From NCBI GenBank assembly GCA_905193145.1, contig CAJJNP010000160.1, forward strand, positions 1 through 7,801: a DNA stretch of 7,801 bases, in the 5' to 3' direction. The translations under genes and the position numbers were made by a program. The notes below the pieces were generated by a model, which was not told where the DNA came from, did no database searches, and worked only from the letters and a program-made list of their open reading frames with translations. Positions 6,357 to 7,801 of this stretch are shown here, piece after piece (positions within the stretch are counted from its first letter, which is position 1; every line of letters starts with the position of its first letter). Source of the DNA: an uncultured Odoribacter sp. (GTDB lineage: Bacteria; Bacteroidota; Bacteroidia; Bacteroidales; Marinifilaceae).

Positions 6357-7801
6357 CTATTTAAAGTTGCTTTCAAGAAATTCGATGATATCCGCACCTT
6401 CGGGCATATCGAGTTTTTTGCGTAGGGCGGTTTTTCTTTTATGTATGGTGTGGGGGCTCAGGTTCATGGCAAATGCTATTTCATTGGTATTAAATCCGAT
6501 GCGTGACAGGCAACACATTTTAATGTCATCTTCGGCAATCTGGGGAAATGCAGCCGTCAGTTTGTCCTTGAAATTGTTGTGCAGAAAACTGGCAGCAAAA
6601 TAAATATTCTCCCATTCCTGGGAATCCGGATTTTCAGGATTGCTGAACAATTGGTAATACCGCTTTATAAACTCTTCATTTTTCGGGGTGGTAATAGCTT
6701 TTAGTTTTGACAGTTGCTTGGTGACATGCAGGTTGTGCGAAATCAATTCCTGTAATTTAGTCGTATTGTCTGTCAACAAGGCATTGAGCTTCAGGTTAAA
6801 GTTTTCCACCTCGACATATTGTTTGTATCTGCGTTGGGCACGAAGGTAAAAATACAGAGCAATCAAACCGACGCACAATACAATCAATAATCCTGTAATC
6901 ACTGTAATCAGGTTTTGAGTCTGTAGTCTTAGATTCCTGGATACGGCTTTCATGTGTTTATATGTCTCTTCCACCCGCTTCATGCGGAGTTGCGATTTCC
7001 TGACCCATGTTGTATCTGTAATGGCGTCGTAATGCTTGAATGCCTCCAGTGCTTGGGGATATTTTTTTTCCAGGCTATACTGTTCTCCCAGTAGCCAGTA
7101 ATAAATTTCGCGTCCTTTGATGTTATCGGGTGTCAGATAATCCTTAGCTTTGACCAAAGTTTTCTTTAGTTTGTCTATCTGGTGTTCTTTGCTGTATATA
7201 CTTGCCAGCAAAAAAAGATTTTTCAGCAGGATTTCCTGTTGGCATCCATATTCCAAAGAGCGTTTGATATAGTATTGGGATGCTTCCAAATGATTTTGTT
7301 TGTATAGGGAATAAGCCATCTTGTAAACGATTGCGGAAACTGTTGTAGAATCGGCATGCATAATAACATGGTCGTATATTTTTTGATACCATTCGGTTGC
7401 TTTTTCATATTCGCCAAGATACAGCAGGGCATCTGAAGCATCTAAAAACGGATAGGTGGTTTCCAATTGTTTTTTCAACAGGGAATCTTTTCTGGCTAAT
7501 TGCATCATACTTTCAAAGAGTTGTACTGCCCCTTCCTTGTCGTTAAGCATAGAATAAAGACTGCCTCTTTCATAATAAATATACAGCATAAGCATTTGAT
7601 CCGTTAATTTTTCAGCTTTGACTGCGGCTTCCATATAGTGTAGGTCTGATTGTTCATAGAGATGAGCCTGACGGTATGCCTGTCCGATGCACAGCAGGAG
7701 AAATGCTGATTTTTCTGCATCTTCTTTTTCATCGTAATAGGCAACCTCTTTATGCAGCAAAGTATCAATCGCTTGTATCTTTTTTAGCTTATAGCGGGCT
7801 A
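6357..7801 (-). CDS. TPR-containing membrane-anchored HTH transcriptional regulator (5' end beyond window)
   Basis: The frame is open from the right edge to the TAG at 6357-6359, giving 480 visible residues; the start lies outside. Residues here count from the first complete codon (7799-7797). About 20-260 are helical repeats of TPR type, for example LGEQYSLEKKYPQALEAF near 237-254. One membrane helix lies at about 297-319 (VITGLLIVLCVGLIALYFYL). Charged heptad-like sequence on both sides, mainly 325-370, suggests a coiled coil and dimerisation. The C-terminus is a LuxR-like helix-turn-helix at about 433-463: RIGFNTNEIAFAMNLS, then TIHKRK and KKL. No receiver or kinase domain is seen. This matches a Bacteroidetes class in which periplasmic TPRs sense something and the cytoplasmic HTH binds DNA. 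A signal peptide would be expected in the missing part. The ligand and target genes are unknown. A TTG at 7760 is in frame but is not a plausible start because coding-like sequence continues upstream (ARYKLKKIQAIDT). Confidence 0.87.
   Translation of the reverse strand, partial: ARYKLKKIQAIDTLLHKEVAYYDEKEDAEKSAFLLLCIGQAYRQAHLYEQSDLHYMEAAVKAEKLTDQMLMLYIYYERGSLYSMLNDKEGAVQLFESMMQLARKDSLLKKQLETTYPFLDASDALLYLGEYEKATEWYQKIYDHVIMHADSTTVSAIVYKMAYSLYKQNHLEASQYYIKRSLEYGCQQEILLKNLFLLASIYSKEHQIDKLKKTLVKAKDYLTPDNIKGREIYYWLLGEQYSLEKKYPQALEAFKHYDAITDTTWVRKSQLRMKRVEETYKHMKAVSRNLRLQTQNLITVITGLLIVLCVGLIALYFYLRAQRRYKQYVEVENFNLKLNALLTDNTTKLQELISHNLHVTKQLSKLKAITTPKNEEFIKRYYQLFSNPENPDSQEWENIYFAASFLHNNFKDKLTAAFPQIAEDDIKMCCLSRIGFNTNEIAFAMNLSPHTIHKRKTALRKKLDMPEGADIIEFLESNFK

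Noticed and set aside
7758..7760. TTG at 7760 as the start of the regulator
   Set aside because: The frame stays open and protein-like to the window edge, and a membrane regulator of this type should have a signal peptide further upstream.

Overview
The window looks like chromosomal DNA from a gut-type Bacteroidales bacterium (Bacteroides, Phocaeicola or Parabacteroides). Three things point there: intergenic TAnnTTTG elements matching the Bacteroides -7 promoter consensus, starts without a clear Shine-Dalgarno sequence, and the protein types present (a Bacteroidetes-style TPR/membrane/HTH regulator, a META-domain lipoprotein and a sodium-type membrane pyrophosphatase). No rRNA, tRNA, CRISPR array, transposase or phage gene was seen.

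Layout. Positions 1-1858 (minus) hold nearly all of a YgiQ-family radical SAM protein whose 3' end is outside the window. A compact 90-bp intergenic region with two back-to-back -7 elements separates it from rimO (1949-3253, plus), the ribosomal protein S12 methylthiotransferase. A small META-domain lipoprotein gene (3274-3708) follows rimO after 20 bp and is probably cotranscribed. Two tandem hairpins (3731-3802) end that unit. A promoter at 3815-3845 then drives hppA (3876-6059), a 727-residue membrane pyrophosphatase that couples PPi hydrolysis to Na+ and probably also H+ export. From the right edge, a minus-strand gene (6357-7801, 5' end outside) encodes TPR repeats, one membrane helix, a coiled coil and a C-terminal LuxR-like helix-turn-helix. 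It converges on hppA.

The 297-bp gap between hppA and the regulator (6060-6356) is the least ordinary part. It holds a hairpin just after hppA, an AT-rich array of 11-bp units arranged with dyad symmetry about a perfect 11-bp-arm palindrome (6146-6229), and about 30 codons that read as the C-terminal end of a glyoxalase/VOC-family protein without the rest of the gene (6251-6340).

The genes form no single pathway. rimO and ygiQ are both radical SAM [4Fe-4S] enzymes that may share a control region; hppA is an energy-conservation and ion-homeostasis gene; the regulator is a likely envelope-to-DNA signalling protein whose target is not evident here. I found no convincing undescribed multi-gene system. 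The best candidate for something new is the phased 11-bp repeat array.
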